From Pseudomonas oligotrophica (lineage in GTDB: Bacteria > Pseudomonadota > Gammaproteobacteria > Pseudomonadales > Pseudomonadaceae): a stretch of 64,000 bases of DNA. The number at the start of each line of letters is the position of its first letter. Positions within the stretch are counted from its first letter, which is position 1. A model generated the notes under the pieces. It had not been told where the DNA came from. It saw nothing but the letters and a program-made list of their open reading frames with translations, and made no database searches. The stretch covers positions 62,001 to 126,000 of the forward strand of contig NZ_JAKJRU010000002.1 in the NCBI RefSeq assembly GCF_021726475.1, read 5' to 3'. Position numbers and translations under genes: made by a program. Shown piece after piece: positions 57,265 through 64,000 of the stretch.

Positions 57265-58913
57265 GCGCCTGGCTCTGGTTGCTGGCGCCGTTCGCCCCGC
57301 TGCTGGCCGCGGCCCTGCTGCCGGTGCTGGGCCAGCGGCTGCTGCCCTGGTTGTGGCTGGCCTGCCTGCCGGCGCTGCTGGCGGCGTTGCAGCCACCGCC
57401 GGCGCTGGAACTGCCCTGGTTGTGGGAGGGTATCCGCTGGGGCGCGGGCGACCCGCTGACCCGCGCCTGGCTGGCCTTTGCCGCCGTGCTCTGGGGCTCT
57501 GCGACGGCGTTCGGCAGCCGCAGCCTGGCCGGCACGGCCCATGGCTTGCGCTTCTGGATGTGCTGGCAGCTGGCGCTGGCCGGCAACCTGCTGCTAATCG
57601 TCGCCACCGACGCGCTGAGCTTCTATCTCGGCTTCAGCGCCATGAGCCTGGCGGCCTACGGGCTGATCGTGCACCACGGCGGGCCGGCCCCGCGGCGCGC
57701 CGGGCGGCTCTACCTGCAACTGGCGATCTTCGGCGAGATGCTGTTGCTCGCCGGCCTGCTGCTGCGCAGCCATGCCAGCGGCCTCGCCTTCGACTTCGCC
57801 AGCTGGCAGACGCAGCCGGTCGACCACCTGACCCTGGCCCTGCTGCTCGCCGGCCTCGGCCTGAAGGCCGGCTTCTGGCCGCTGCACGTGTGGCTGCCGC
57901 TGGCGCATCCGGCGGCGCCGGCGCCGGCCAGTGCGGTGCTCTCCGGGGCGATGCTCAAGGCCGGGGTGCTCGGCCTCTGGCGCTGCCTGCCGCCGGCCGA
58001 TCCGACGCTGCTGCAATGGAGCGCGCCGCTGCTCGCCGTGGGCCTGTTCGGCGCGCTGTATGCCGCGCTGCTGGGGCTGTGCGCCGGCAAGACCAAGGCG
58101 GTGCTGGCCTGGTCATCGGTCAGCCAGATGGGCTGGCTGCTGATGATCCTGGCGCTGGCCTGGGCCGGCGAGGGCGGTTCGGCGGCGCTCGGCACGCTGC
58201 TGCCGCTGTTCGGTGTGCACCACGGGCTGGCCAAGGGCGCGCTGTTCCTCGGCGCCGGCCTGGCCCACGAGCATCGCCTGCCACGCCTGGCCTGGCCGCT
58301 GCTGTGGCTGCCGGCGCTGGCGCTGATGGGGGCGCCGCTGAGCAGCGGCGCGGCGGTGAAATACCTGCTCAAGGAGGCCTGGCACGCCAGCGCCTTCGCC
58401 GCCTGGGCGCCGTGGCTGGCGCTGGCCAGCTGCGCCACGGCCGTCCTGCTGCTGCGTGCGCTCTGGCTGCTGCGCGCCGACCAGCGCGAGGCGCCAGCGC
58501 AGAGGCCGCCGCTGGCCTGCTGGTGGCCCTGGGCGCTGCTGTCGCTGGCGCCGCTGCTGTGGCCCTGGGCCTGGGCGCCGCTGCGCGAGCCGCTGTTGGC
58601 AGGCCTCGCTGGGCACGGGCTGTGGGCGGCGCTCTGGCCGCTGTTGCTGGCCGCCGTGCTCGCCGGGCTGGCCGTGCGCCGGCGCTGGCGTGTGCCGGCA
58701 CGGCTGGCACGCCTGCCGAACCCGGCGCTGCGGGCCTCGCTGGCGGTGACCCGGCTGCTGCGCCGGCCGCCGCTGCCCGAGCCCGCCTGGCGCCCGGACC
58801 GGCCGCGCTGGCGCGCGCGGGAACGGCGCTGGAACCGCCTCTGGCGGCTGGACCCGCTGCCGCTGAGCGCCTGGCTGCTGGCCGCGCTGCTCTGGCTCGG
58901 CTGGTTCTGGTAG
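57261..58913 (+). CDS. Antiporter-like subunit D, third copy, with changed proton-path residue
   Basis: 550 residues from a GTG that overlaps the preceding stop. About 14 membrane helices plus a basic C-terminal extension (RPDRPRWRARERRWNRLW) before a final helix. The Lys motif is kept (LGLKAGFWPLHVWLPLAHP), but the helix that normally has Glu reads ALSFYLGFSAMSLAAYGL, without an acidic residue. It may be a degenerate structural subunit replacing the NuoL-like part of MrpA. The unusual C-terminus is not one I know from MrpD proteins. Confidence 0.82.
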   Translation: MSAWLWLLAPFAPLLAAALLPVLGQRLLPWLWLACLPALLAALQPPPALELPWLWEGIRWGAGDPLTRAWLAFAAVLWGSATAFGSRSLAGTAHGLRFWMCWQLALAGNLLLIVATDALSFYLGFSAMSLAAYGLIVHHGGPAPRRAGRLYLQLAIFGEMLLLAGLLLRSHASGLAFDFASWQTQPVDHLTLALLLAGLGLKAGFWPLHVWLPLAHPAAPAPASAVLSGAMLKAGVLGLWRCLPPADPTLLQWSAPLLAVGLFGALYAALLGLCAGKTKAVLAWSSVSQMGWLLMILALAWAGEGGSAALGTLLPLFGVHHGLAKGALFLGAGLAHEHRLPRLAWPLLWLPALALMGAPLSSGAAVKYLLKEAWHASAFAAWAPWLALASCATAVLLLRALWLLRADQREAPAQRPPLACWWPWALLSLAPLLWPWAWAPLREPLLAGLAGHGLWAALWPLLLAAVLAGLAVRRRWRVPARLARLPNPALRASLAVTRLLRRPPLPEPAWRPDRPRWRARERRWNRLWRLDPLPLSAWLLAALLWLGWFW

Positions 58914-59063
58914 GCGGCTGGCTGGTCGGGCGAGCCGGTCGTCTGCCCGCGATCTTGTTACAGAACTTTTCTGACCCGGACCCGCTCCTATTTTTCGTGA
59001 TGGCCAGGCGCCTGCCTTGCGCACAGGTCCACCCGGGATGCCAGGCAACAGGGAGGTGAAAGG

Positions 59064-60215
59064 ATGCAACGCTTCGATGTGCTGGACAGCTTTCGTGGGC
59101 TTTGCGCGATGGCGGTGGTGCTGTTCCACACGCAGATCCTGCAGAGCTTTTCCGAGCTGGCGTTCTTCCGCCATGCGGACCTGTTCGTCGAGTTCTTCTT
59201 CGTCCTCAGCGGTTTCGTGCTCTGCCATGCCTACGGCAACCGGCCGTTCACCCTCGAACTGCTGCGCCGCTTCGTCATCACCCGCACGTTCCGGTTGATG
59301 CCGCTGCACCTGGTGATGCTGGCGGTGTTCATCCTCCTCGAGTGCGGCAAGCTGCTGGCCCAGCACCATGGCTTCACCTTCAACGACCCGGCCTTCAGCG
59401 GCAAGACCGCGCCGCACGAGATCCTGCCCAATGCGCTGCTGCTGCAGTCCTGGCTGCCGTGGACCGAAAGCCTGTCGTTCAACACGCCGGCCTGGAGCAT
59501 CAGCATCGAGTACTACCTGTACCTGGCGTTCGGCCTGGTGCTGCTGCTGGTGCCGCGGCACAGCGTGCGCATCTTCGCGGCCCTGGCGCTGGCCAGCGCG
59601 GCGGTGCTGGCGGTCGAGCCGCAGCCGATGCTGGCCTTCATCTGGCGCGGCGGGGCCTGCTTCTTCGCCGGCGTGCTGGTCTACCGGGTCTACCAGCGCA
59701 TCCGCGCAGTGGTCGAGGCGCTGCGCGACGAGCGCTTCTTCGACCTGCTGGAGATCCTCTGCCTGCTGCTGGTCTACCGGGTGATCACCGCCGAGCTGCC
59801 GCACAAGGGGCTGCTGGCCAGCCTGCTGTTCTGCGGCGTGATCCTGGTCTTCGCCTTCGAGCGCGGCATGGTCTCCGGACTGCTGCGCCTGCGCCCGTTC
59901 AAGCGCCTGGGTGAGCTGTCGTTCTCCATCTACCTGACCCACGCGGCGGTGCTGTTCGTCTTCACCAGCGTGGCCATCGTGCTCTCGCGCCTGCTCGGCG
60001 GCGAGTTCACGCTGATCCTCGAGGACCCCCGCAGCCACCAGATCATGCGCTACATCAGCACCGGCGAGCCGCTCAGCGACGGGCTGCTGACCTTGACGCT
60101 GCTGGCCGCGGTGCTGGCGGTGTCGACGCTGACCTACCAAGTGGTCGAGCTGCGCGGCATCGCCCTCGGCCGGCGCCTGAGCCAGGGCCGGTCGCCACGG
60201 CTGTCGCGGGCCTGA
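59064..60215 (+). CDS. Membrane acyltransferase, AT3 (OafA/YrhL) family
   Basis: 383 residues and about 10 membrane helices. GGGAGGTG precedes the ATG. The catalytic His lies in MAVVLFHTQILQSF, followed by FVEFFFVLSGFVLCHAYG and the RTFRLMPLHL region. NTPAWSISIEYYLYLAFG is the second hallmark. Members O-acetylate or acylate surface sugars and lipids at the inner membrane. No polysaccharide operon is adjacent, so the acceptor is unknown. Confidence 0.9.
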   Translation: MQRFDVLDSFRGLCAMAVVLFHTQILQSFSELAFFRHADLFVEFFFVLSGFVLCHAYGNRPFTLELLRRFVITRTFRLMPLHLVMLAVFILLECGKLLAQHHGFTFNDPAFSGKTAPHEILPNALLLQSWLPWTESLSFNTPAWSISIEYYLYLAFGLVLLLVPRHSVRIFAALALASAAVLAVEPQPMLAFIWRGGACFFAGVLVYRVYQRIRAVVEALRDERFFDLLEILCLLLVYRVITAELPHKGLLASLLFCGVILVFAFERGMVSGLLRLRPFKRLGELSFSIYLTHAAVLFVFTSVAIVLSRLLGGEFTLILEDPRSHQIMRYISTGEPLSDGLLTLTLLAAVLAVSTLTYQVVELRGIALGRRLSQGRSPRLSRA

Positions 60216-60256
60216 GCGTCCGCAACGCGCGACGCGGGTGAGCCTGGCGGTCGGGT

Positions 60257-60724
60257 TCAGCGCCGCTGGATGAGCTGGATGTCCAGCCCCGAGCCGCGCT
60301 GGATGATCGCGCCGTCGAGGCCGTCGCCGTGCTGCTCGAGGCGTGCCTGGTTGTGGTTGCCCCGCTGCTCGATGTGGGCGCTGCTGGCGTTGCCGAGCTG
60401 GACGATCTCGGCGCGGTTGCCGTAGCCGGCCTGGCTGATCAGCGCCTCCAGCCCGCTGCCCTGCTGCAGGATCAGCGCCTCCTGCGCGGCGCCGTGCTGC
60501 AGGATGCGCCCGCGCAGCCACTGGCCACGCTGGTCGAGCAGGGCGTGGTTGTCATTGCCACGCTGCAGGACCCAGGCGGCCTGGCCGGCCAGAGGGTCGC
60601 TGCCGGCGGCAAGGTCGGCGGGCGGGCCGGCGAGGTCGCCGTTGTCGAGCAGGTCGGCGGCCGGCAGGGCGGTTGAGGCCAGCAGCGCGGCCAGCGCCAG
60701 CGGGGCGAGGATACGGCGGTTCAT
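60257..60724 (-). CDS. Curlin-repeat protein, CsgB-like
   Basis: 155 residues from MNRRILAPLALAALLAS with a signal peptide ending LPA. Curlin-type repeats run from about residue 50 to the end, with the Q-x-G-x-x-N and A-x-x-x-Q spacing, for example VLQRGNDNHALLDQRG, IVQLGNASSAHIEQRG and IIQRGSGLDIQLIQ. The C-terminal repeat ends with basic RR, like the nucleator CsgB. It would be secreted and self-assemble on the surface. Neither CsgA nor the export genes CsgEFG are in the window; a CsgD-like regulator is just upstream. Confidence 0.8.
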   Translation of the reverse strand: MNRRILAPLALAALLASTALPAADLLDNGDLAGPPADLAAGSDPLAGQAAWVLQRGNDNHALLDQRGQWLRGRILQHGAAQEALILQQGSGLEALISQAGYGNRAEIVQLGNASSAHIEQRGNHNQARLEQHGDGLDGAIIQRGSGLDIQLIQRR

Positions 60725-60840
60725 GGCGCGCGCTCCGGACGGGATCGGCCGATTCTTCGCCAGCGCGGTGCGGCCTGCCATCCATCGAAGGATGGAAAGC
60801 CCCCGCGCCAGGCGCCGACGCAGGATTAATCAGGCGCGGC

Positions 60841-61506
60841 TCAGGCCTTGCAGGGCTCGGCCCAGTCCAGCCGGCTGCGCAGCAGGTAGGCGGCCTCGGC
60901 GCGGTTGGAAGCGCCGATCTTGCGCAGCAGGTTGTGGATGTGGCTCTTGATGGTGTGCGGGCTCAGGCACAGCCGCTCGGCAATCTCGGCGTTGGACAGG
61001 CCCTTGCTGGCCAGGCTGAGGATCTCCCGTTCGCGCAGGGTCAGGCTGGCCTTGCTCTCGGCCAGCTGGCGCATGCGTCGCAACTGGCCGAGCAGGCGCT
61101 CCATCAGCATGCGCGGCAGCCAGTCGCCGCCAGCCAGCAGGGTGCGGATGCCGCTGAGCAGGTGCTCGGGCGTGGCCTGGGGGTAGAACACCCCGCGAAT
61201 CCACGGGTGGCGGTCGACGAGGGTCATGGCCTGTTCCGGCACGATGTTCACCAGGGCGATCGGCTGCTTGCCGTCGATGCGCTCGATCAGCGATGACAGC
61301 TGGCCGGTTTCGCTCTGGCCAGCATCGACCAGGATCAGGTCGCCGCCGACCGTCGCCGGCGTCTCGGCCAAGCTGGCCAGGGCGACCTTCAGCTGGGCCT
61401 GCTCGTCGAGAAAACGGCGGAAGAAGAGCCCCAGCAGCTCGTTGTGGGTCAATAGGGTGACTCTGCCGCCGGCAGAGGTTTCGCCCCGGGTCAGATCCGC
61501 ATCCAT
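60841..61506 (-). CDS. LuxR-family regulator, CsgD-like
   Basis: 221 residues. An N-terminal receiver-like domain without an obvious phospho-acceptor set (GGDLILVDAGQSE) is followed by a LuxR helix-turn-helix LTLREREILSLASKGLSNAEIAERL and SPHTIKSHIHNLLRKI. The layout matches CsgD/VpsT-type biofilm regulators. It is on the same strand as, and 116 bases upstream of, the curlin gene, so it probably controls it. It is divergent from the OPT transporter. Confidence 0.85.
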   Translation of the reverse strand: MDADLTRGETSAGGRVTLLTHNELLGLFFRRFLDEQAQLKVALASLAETPATVGGDLILVDAGQSETGQLSSLIERIDGKQPIALVNIVPEQAMTLVDRHPWIRGVFYPQATPEHLLSGIRTLLAGGDWLPRMLMERLLGQLRRMRQLAESKASLTLREREILSLASKGLSNAEIAERLCLSPHTIKSHIHNLLRKIGASNRAEAAYLLRSRLDWAEPCKA

Positions 61507-61664
61507 GTCCGGTACCTAGAGTCGGGCTTAAAGAGAAAGTGACGAAGTCACTAACCGACCCGTAGCAGGCTACGAAGTTCAGGATGCCGACGAAAAAGCT
61601 GCGATTCGGCGGCAATCGGACGCGATAGCTTCGCAAAGCCGACGGATGGCGCTAGGGTTGGAGC

Positions 61665-63359
61665 ATGCTTCCGTTCCAGGCCGACACCGTCAAGACCCGC
61701 GAGCTCAGCCTGCGCGCACTGCTCACCGGCCTGCTGCTGGGCGCGCTGCTGGTGCCGGCGAATATCTACTCGGGGCTGAAGATCGGCTGGTCGTTCAACA
61801 TGTCGATCATCGCTCTGCTGGTCGGCTATGCCTTCTGGCAGGGCGTGGCCGCGGCGCTGGGCCGGCCGCGCTGGACACTGCACGAGAGCAACATCAGCCA
61901 GACGACGGCCTCGGCCTGCGCGTCGATCGCCTCGGCCGGGTTGGTCGCGCCGATTCCCGCCTACAGCTTGCTCAGCGGCCAGACGCTGCCCGACGCCGCG
62001 CTGATGGCCTGGGTCTTCTCGGTGTCCTTCCTCGGCGTCTGGGTGGCCTGGTACCTGCGGCCGGCATTGATCGTCGGCGCCGGGCTGCGCTTTCCCGAGG
62101 GCATGGCGACCCTGGCCACGCTGGAGCAGATCTACGCCCATGGCGCCGAGGCCGGGCGCCGGCTGGCGGTGCTCGGCGCCAGCGCGGTGCTGGCGGCGGC
62201 GGCCAAGCTGGCCGATGCGCTCTGGTGGACGCTGCCGCGCTGGGCGCCGAGCGCGCAACTGGAGCGGCTGACCTTCCAGCTCGAGCCGTCGTTCCTGCTG
62301 CTCGGCTTCGGCGGCATCGTCGGCCTGCGTGTCGGCCTGTCGCTGCTGCTTGGCGCGCTGCTGGCCTGGGGCGTGCTGGCGCCCTGGCTGCTGGCCAGCG
62401 GCCGGGTGGCGCTCGCCGCCGGTGCCAGCGGCCCGCAGTTCGCCGCGCTGGTGGAATGGCTGCTCTGGCCGGGGGTGAGCCTGATGGTCAGCGCGACCCT
62501 CACCGGCCTGGCCGTGCGTCTTCTGCGCGAGCGTCGCGTGACCGGCGCGCCGCGCCCGGCGTTCGCCCGCCTGCCGCTGCTCGGCCTGGCACTGGCGGTG
62601 CTGCTGGTGGTGCTGCTGCAGGTCGGCCTGCTCGGTATCCGCTGGTGGCTGGCGCTGCTGTCGATTCCGCTGGCGCTGCTGCTGGCGAGCGTCGCTGCGC
62701 GGGTGGTCGGCAGCACCGGCATTCCGCCGATCGGCGCCATGGGCCAGCTGTCGCAGCTCGGTTTCGGCGTGCTGGCGCCGGGGCAGATGACGGTCAACCT
62801 GATGAGCGCCAACACCGCCGGCCAATGCACGGACCTGCTCAACGACTTCAAGGTCGGCCATCTGATCGACGCCTCGCCCGGGCGCCAGGCTGTGGCGCAG
62901 TGCCTGGGCATCGCGCTCGGCAGCCTGGTCGGGGTGCTGGTCTACGGGCTGCTGATTCCCTCGCCGAGCGTGCTGGTCACGCCCGATTGGCCGGCACCGG
63001 CGGTGGCGACCTGGAAGGCCGTGGCCGAGGCGCTCGGCGGCGGGCTCGATGCGCTCGCCAACGAGACGCGCCTGGCGATGCTCGCCGGTGCGGCGGTCGG
63101 CCTGCTGCTGGGGCTGCTCGAGGCGCTACTGCCGGCCACCTGGCTGCGGCGGCTGCCGAGTTCGGCGGCGCTGGGCCTAGCCTTCGTCATCCCGGCCTCG
63201 GTGTCGCTGCTGATGAGCCTGGGCGCGCTGCTCGCCTGGCTGCTGGCACGGCGCGCGCCGGGGCTGGCCGAGCGCTTCGTGGTGGTGGCGGCAGCCGGGC
63301 TGGTGGCCGGCGAGAGCATGGCCGGGGTCGGTGCGGCGTTGCTGCAGCTGCTGCGCTGA
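61665..63359 (+). CDS. OPT family transporter
   Basis: 564 residues and about 14 to 16 membrane helices. The family patterns RALLTGLLLGALLVPANIYSGLKIGW, NISQTTASACASIASAG, FPEGMATLATLEQIY and TGIPPIGAMGQLSQLGFG are seen. Bacterial OPT proteins import oligopeptides or metal chelates. There is no linked peptidase or chelate gene to narrow the substrate. Confidence 0.88.
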   Translation: MLPFQADTVKTRELSLRALLTGLLLGALLVPANIYSGLKIGWSFNMSIIALLVGYAFWQGVAAALGRPRWTLHESNISQTTASACASIASAGLVAPIPAYSLLSGQTLPDAALMAWVFSVSFLGVWVAWYLRPALIVGAGLRFPEGMATLATLEQIYAHGAEAGRRLAVLGASAVLAAAAKLADALWWTLPRWAPSAQLERLTFQLEPSFLLLGFGGIVGLRVGLSLLLGALLAWGVLAPWLLASGRVALAAGASGPQFAALVEWLLWPGVSLMVSATLTGLAVRLLRERRVTGAPRPAFARLPLLGLALAVLLVVLLQVGLLGIRWWLALLSIPLALLLASVAARVVGSTGIPPIGAMGQLSQLGFGVLAPGQMTVNLMSANTAGQCTDLLNDFKVGHLIDASPGRQAVAQCLGIALGSLVGVLVYGLLIPSPSVLVTPDWPAPAVATWKAVAEALGGGLDALANETRLAMLAGAAVGLLLGLLEALLPATWLRRLPSSAALGLAFVIPASVSLLMSLGALLAWLLARRAPGLAERFVVVAAAGLVAGESMAGVGAALLQLLR

Positions 63360-63423
63360 CGCGATGCAACCTTATGCCGCGCGCGGCGCTCTAATTTTCC
63401 GCACCCCTCGAAGGAGACGCGCA

Positions 63424-63744
63424 ATGAACTGGAGCAAGATCGCGGCACTGAGCCTGTCCCTGTGCCTGCCGGCGGCCGTCTTCGCTGGCGAGCAGGAGCA
63501 GCGGAACGCCGAGCCGGCGGCGGCGCAGTCCGAGCAGCCCGAGGCCCGCGGCAACGACATGAGCGGCAAGGGCTTCGGCAGTGCGGCCCAGGGTTCGGCC
63601 CAGGGCGGCGGCTCGACCGACACCCGTGGCACCGGCGGCGACGGCTCGCAGCCGGAGGTCGAGCAGGGCGCCGACGGCAGCCCGCCGGCCGAGCCGGGCA
63701 CCAGCGGCACCGGCGGTGAAGGCGGCGCCCGCGGCGCCTACTGA
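63424..63744 (+). CDS. Small secreted Gly/Ser/Glu-rich protein
   Basis: 106 residues from MNWSKIAALSLSLCLPAAVFA with AAGGAGA upstream of the ATG. The mature part is low-complexity and probably disordered (AAQGSAQGGGSTDTRGTGGDG and GTSGTGGEGGARGAY). No Cys after the signal. No family is recognised. The good ribosome site and signal peptide argue that it is real despite the repetitive composition. Confidence 0.6.
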   Translation: MNWSKIAALSLSLCLPAAVFAGEQEQRNAEPAAAQSEQPEARGNDMSGKGFGSAAQGSAQGGGSTDTRGTGGDGSQPEVEQGADGSPPAEPGTSGTGGEGGARGAY

Positions 63745-63754
63745 GCCGCACAAA

Positions 63755-63786
63755 CGAAGAAGGGAGGCCGAGGCCTCCCTTCTTCG
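63755..63786. terminator. Bidirectional terminator between the Gly-rich gene and serA
   Basis: CGAAGAAGGGAGGCC and GGCCTCCCTTCTTCG form a perfect 15-bp stem separated by GA. The purine-rich and pyrimidine-rich arms provide T-rich tails on both strands, so it serves both convergent genes. Confidence 0.85.
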
Positions 63787-63802
63787 CAGCAGCGCGTGGC
63801 GG

Positions 63803-64000
63803 TCAGAACAGCACGCGGCTGCGGATGGTGCCGTTGACGTGCTGCAGCTTCTCCAGCGCGAGGTCGGAGTATTCCTTGTCCACGTCGATGACGACGTAGC
63901 CGACCTTGTCGTTGGTCTGCAGGAACTGGCCGCAGATGTTGATGCCGTTGTCGGCGAACACCTTGTTGATCTCGCTCATCACGCCGGGGATGTTGCGGTG
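63803..64000 (-). CDS. serA: D-3-phosphoglycerate dehydrogenase, C-terminal ACT domain (partial)
   Basis: The last 65 codons of a minus-strand gene that continues past the window edge. The reading HRNIPGVMSEINKVFADNG, then INICGQFLQTNDKVGYVVID and the ending HVNGTIRSRVLF is the serine-binding ACT domain of SerA. The enzyme performs the first step of serine synthesis and is inhibited by serine through this domain. Confidence 0.93.
   Translation of the reverse strand, partial: HRNIPGVMSEINKVFADNGINICGQFLQTNDKVGYVVIDVDKEYSDLALEKLQHVNGTIRSRVLF

Noticed and set aside
52155-58913. Membrane-bound hydrogenase operon
   Set aside because: Only the ion-translocating subunits are present; no NiFe large or small subunit or FeS relay genes follow.
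58113-60521. Very long minus-strand open frame (~800 codons) opposite the third antiporter subunit and the acyltransferase
   Set aside because: It is Gln/Arg/Ala-rich without domains, overlaps two clear genes on the other strand, and is the usual antisense shadow in high-GC DNA. The same holds for long frames opposite fbp, hslU and the D subunits.
60300-60600. CRISPR-like repeats
   Set aside because: The repeats are degenerate curlin coding units, not identical direct repeats with spacers. No CRISPR array or cas gene was seen in the window.

Overview
The window is high-GC DNA from a gammaproteobacterium. Gene content and order (ntrBC beside glnA-thiI-typA, hisI-hisE-tatABC, ubiE-ubiJ-ubiB, hslVU with a DUF971 gene, pip-dtd) point to the Pseudomonadaceae. 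A chromosomal integron-type integrase makes a Stutzerimonas or a related Pseudomonas lineage most likely. Both edges cut genes: glycogen phosphorylase on the left and serA on the right.

Layout. 1-25.3 kb is core chromosome: glgP (partial), fbp, small lipoproteins, pip-dtd, then on the minus strand rsmE-tatCBA-hisEI-ubiB-ubiJ-ubiE, a PHA-system protein, DUF971-hslU-hslV, trmL, ntrBC, two DUF4124 secreted proteins and glnA, then thiI and typA on the plus strand. The glnA upstream region carries a good sigma-54 promoter and two NtrC-type sites 31 bp apart, so ntrBC and a target sit within 5 kb of each other.

25.3-31.5 kb is an A+T-rich accessory island between typA and a DUF2147 gene. It has an intact IntI-type integrase, a candidate attI, and an array of orphan polymorphic-toxin tails and immunity genes: an unassigned small protein; a toxin tail plus a frameshifted Imm8; a Gly/Ala-rich tail; EndoU nuclease plus MafI; an unknown toxin tail plus DUF596. 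These are split by two families of REP-associated tyrosine transposases (RAYTs) and their internally deleted miniature copies. A diverged 126-bp copy of the 3' part of typA lies at the far end of the island, between two of these elements. No full-length toxin-delivery protein (CdiA, MafB or Rhs) is in the window.

31.5-64 kb is metabolic and envelope DNA: a chemoreceptor; a soluble sugar dehydrogenase with cytochrome c; a tartrate module (SLC13 permease, oxaloacetate decarboxylase, TtdAB, LysR), in which tartrate would go to oxaloacetate and then pyruvate; a formate-dehydrogenase-like molybdoenzyme in an overlapping operon with hydrogenase-type FeS and FAD/NAD subunits; small enzymes; a Tat-exported GMC dehydrogenase pair; an eight-gene cation antiporter operon with E-F-G-A'/B-C-D-D-D order; an acyltransferase; an orphan curlin gene with a CsgD-like regulator; an OPT transporter; and the end of serA.

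All assignments come from reading the sequence and from recalled family knowledge. No database search was run.
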